From: Methanosarcinales archaeon | Lineage (GTDB): Archaea > Halobacteriota > Methanosarcinia > Methanosarcinales > Methanogasteraceae | NCBI GenBank assembly: GCA_030604085.1 | Contig: JAUVWP010000007.1 | Span: 1 to 33,098, forward strand | DNA: 33,098 nucleotides | Direction of reading: 5' to 3' | Part shown: piece by piece, positions 32,267 to 33,098 of the stretch | Layout of the letters: every line of letters begins with the position of its first letter | Numbering within the stretch: position 1 is the first letter of the stretch | Notes under the pieces: model-generated | What the model was told of the DNA's origin: nothing | The model's database searches: none | What the model saw: the letters and a program-made list of their open reading frames with translations, nothing else | Position numbers and translations under genes: made by a program

Positions 32267-32698
32267 ATGATAGAGATTGATGACAAACCCATCGAAGAGA
32301 TGATCGCACTGGGGTCGGGGAGTGATGCTAGTGATCAGGAGATCAAGAATGCCATCAAGGCGCTTAGCATAAAGACGACACTGCCGCTTGACGAGATGGT
32401 AGCCGTCTTTAAAATGTACCACGAGGACTGTAGTGATAGCGAAATCGCAGTATCGCTTGGTGATCGGAAGAAGATGCGCAACGTCGAACGGGTAAGGATC
32501 AAGTGCGGTCTGTTCAGATGGCGGGATTTTGAGACGCCATTCGACATCAACGAGTTCATCCATGCGGTCGACGATGGCAGGACCGATGCCGAGATCGCAG
32601 CGATGTTTGGTGCAGGCAAGTCAACGATACGCACCTACCGGCAGGTGCTCGACTGGCATGAGGCGTACGGTGCACCAGATATCCCGGTGAACGGATAA
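32267..32698 (+). CDS. tandem helix-turn-helix protein, unknown function
   Basis: The 143-residue protein has three repeats of a D-x-EI motif spaced about 60 residues: ASDQEIKNAIKALS, DCSDSEIAVSLGDRKKMRNV and GRTDAEIAAMFGAGKSTIRT followed by YRQVLDW. The last two look like helix-turn-helix units of the kind that read DNA (EIA-x3-G-x4-T/V-x6), so I call it a probable DNA- or RNA-binding regulator. ATG 32267 has GAGG nine bases upstream and fits the TATA box. The frame could extend back to 32228 (MMAHHIRTNEEN). It lies just before the SRP RNA gene with about 30 bp between; shared control is possible. No named family is recognised. Confidence 0.65.
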   Translation: MIEIDDKPIEEMIALGSGSDASDQEIKNAIKALSIKTTLPLDEMVAVFKMYHEDCSDSEIAVSLGDRKKMRNVERVRIKCGLFRWRDFETPFDINEFIHAVDDGRTDAEIAAMFGAGKSTIRTYRQVLDWHEAYGAPDIPVNG

Positions 32699-32699
32699 C

Positions 32700-32710
32700 C
32701 TTATTAGTAT
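32700..32710 (+). promoter_or_regulatory. TATA box of the SRP RNA gene
   Basis: CTTATTAGTAT is centred about 25 bp before the inferred 5' end of the RNA at 32730. Confidence 0.55.
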
Positions 32711-32729
32711 CATCCATGCAATATCTGAT

Positions 32730-33043
32730 TGCGGGCTAGCCCGGGTAACCCGGCGTCACCTATCACCCGAAACCGCCGATATGCGGGGGGCGAAGCCAAT
32801 GGAAGACATATCAAACGCTATTTAAGATCGGATGCCCAACAATGAATCTCCGTCCTGCGGGGATGGCGTTGGTAGTGGGATCTGCCGGAGGGCAGGCTTG
32901 TTATCTCTGCTGCGGAAAACGGTTTAGGCCCGGAAGGGAGCGGACAATACCGCAGACGTTTCATCGCTTGTAGGGTCGCGGAGATGAGGCGGGTTTCCGA
33001 ACCACTGGATAGCGGGCAGGTGGCAACCATTGGCGCGCTCGCA
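32730..33043 (+). ncRNA. ffs: signal recognition particle 7S RNA (archaeal type)
   Basis: The strand carries the archaeal 7S signatures in order: ACCCGAAACCGCCGATATGC near 32770-32790, the helix 8 motif AGGCCCGGAAGGGAGC (32926-32941) with its GGAA tetraloop, and GGCGGGTTTCCGAACCAC near the 3' side. GCGGGC at 32731-32736 can pair with GCTCGC at 33037-33042 to close helix 1, so the RNA spans about 314 nt, typical for archaea. It binds SRP54 and SRP19 and targets nascent membrane and secreted proteins. Ends are estimated from pairing and could be off by several bases. Confidence 0.9.
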
Positions 33044-33098
33044 TTGTTCCTATGACTGGGCAAATCCGAATGATCCGCGCGATATTCTTCGGATTGAT

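Noticed and set aside
33044-33098. A gene or tRNA after the SRP RNA
   Set aside because: Only 55 bases remain and no start, tRNA arm or motif is visible.

Overview
The window comes from a euryarchaeon, most like a methanogen or ANME-type relative of the Methanomicrobia/Syntrophoarchaeia side; I cannot place it further. Support comes from an archaeal 7S (SRP) RNA at the right end, archaeal TATA boxes 23-29 nt upstream of start codons (leaderless genes), GGTGAT-type ribosome binding sites elsewhere, and an archaeal gene set (archaeal-type Hpt, Thi4, DUF116 pair, two-domain GlmU proteins, an S-layer-like anchored protein).

Layout. (1) 1-10,400, minus strand: a surface-glycan assembly region with glycosyltransferases (partial DxD enzyme, CgeB-like, GT61, a small GT-A-like protein), four class I methyltransferases (one MetW-like), a DUF268 protein, a UDP-HexNAc dehydrogenase and a Wzx/MATE-type flippase. 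The left 7 kb is visibly AT-richer than the rest and holds a relic of a second flippase. (2) 10,400-17,900, minus strand: nucleotide-sugar genes (GDP-mannose 4,6-dehydratase, UDP-xylose-synthase-like SDR, sugar nucleotidyltransferase, NAD-dependent epimerase, GalU) interleaved with three toxin-antitoxin-like modules. Each module sits between two copies of the 5' end of an SDR epimerase gene. (3) 17,950-23,732, minus strand: the amino-sugar operon glmU-like / glmS / glmM / glmU-like, which turns fructose-6-P into UDP-GlcNAc for the glycan genes downstream. (4) 23,834-27,673, minus strand: Cas4-like protein, Hpt, MoxR ATPase, GNAT acetyltransferase and a membrane-anchored S-layer-like protein. 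(5) 27,700-33,098: housekeeping genes on both strands (trpD, thi4, two DUF116 genes, pdxT, a tandem-HTH protein) and the SRP RNA.

How they work together. GlmS, GlmM and the GlmU proteins feed UDP-GlcNAc; GalU feeds UDP-glucose; the dehydrogenase, epimerases and Gmd make acidic, pentose and 6-deoxy sugars; the transferases and methyltransferases build and cap a glycan that the flippase exports, probably for S-layer or protein glycosylation or an extracellular polysaccharide.

Most notable: (a) truncated SDR 5' ends flanking three TA-like modules at 12.4-17.0 kb; (b) a duplicated 48-bp palindromic unit inserted in frame near the N-terminus of glmS, with a related palindrome and two more three-base-loop hairpins in the glmS leader; (c) a flippase 3'-end relic at 5.8-6.0 kb that suggests cassette exchange.
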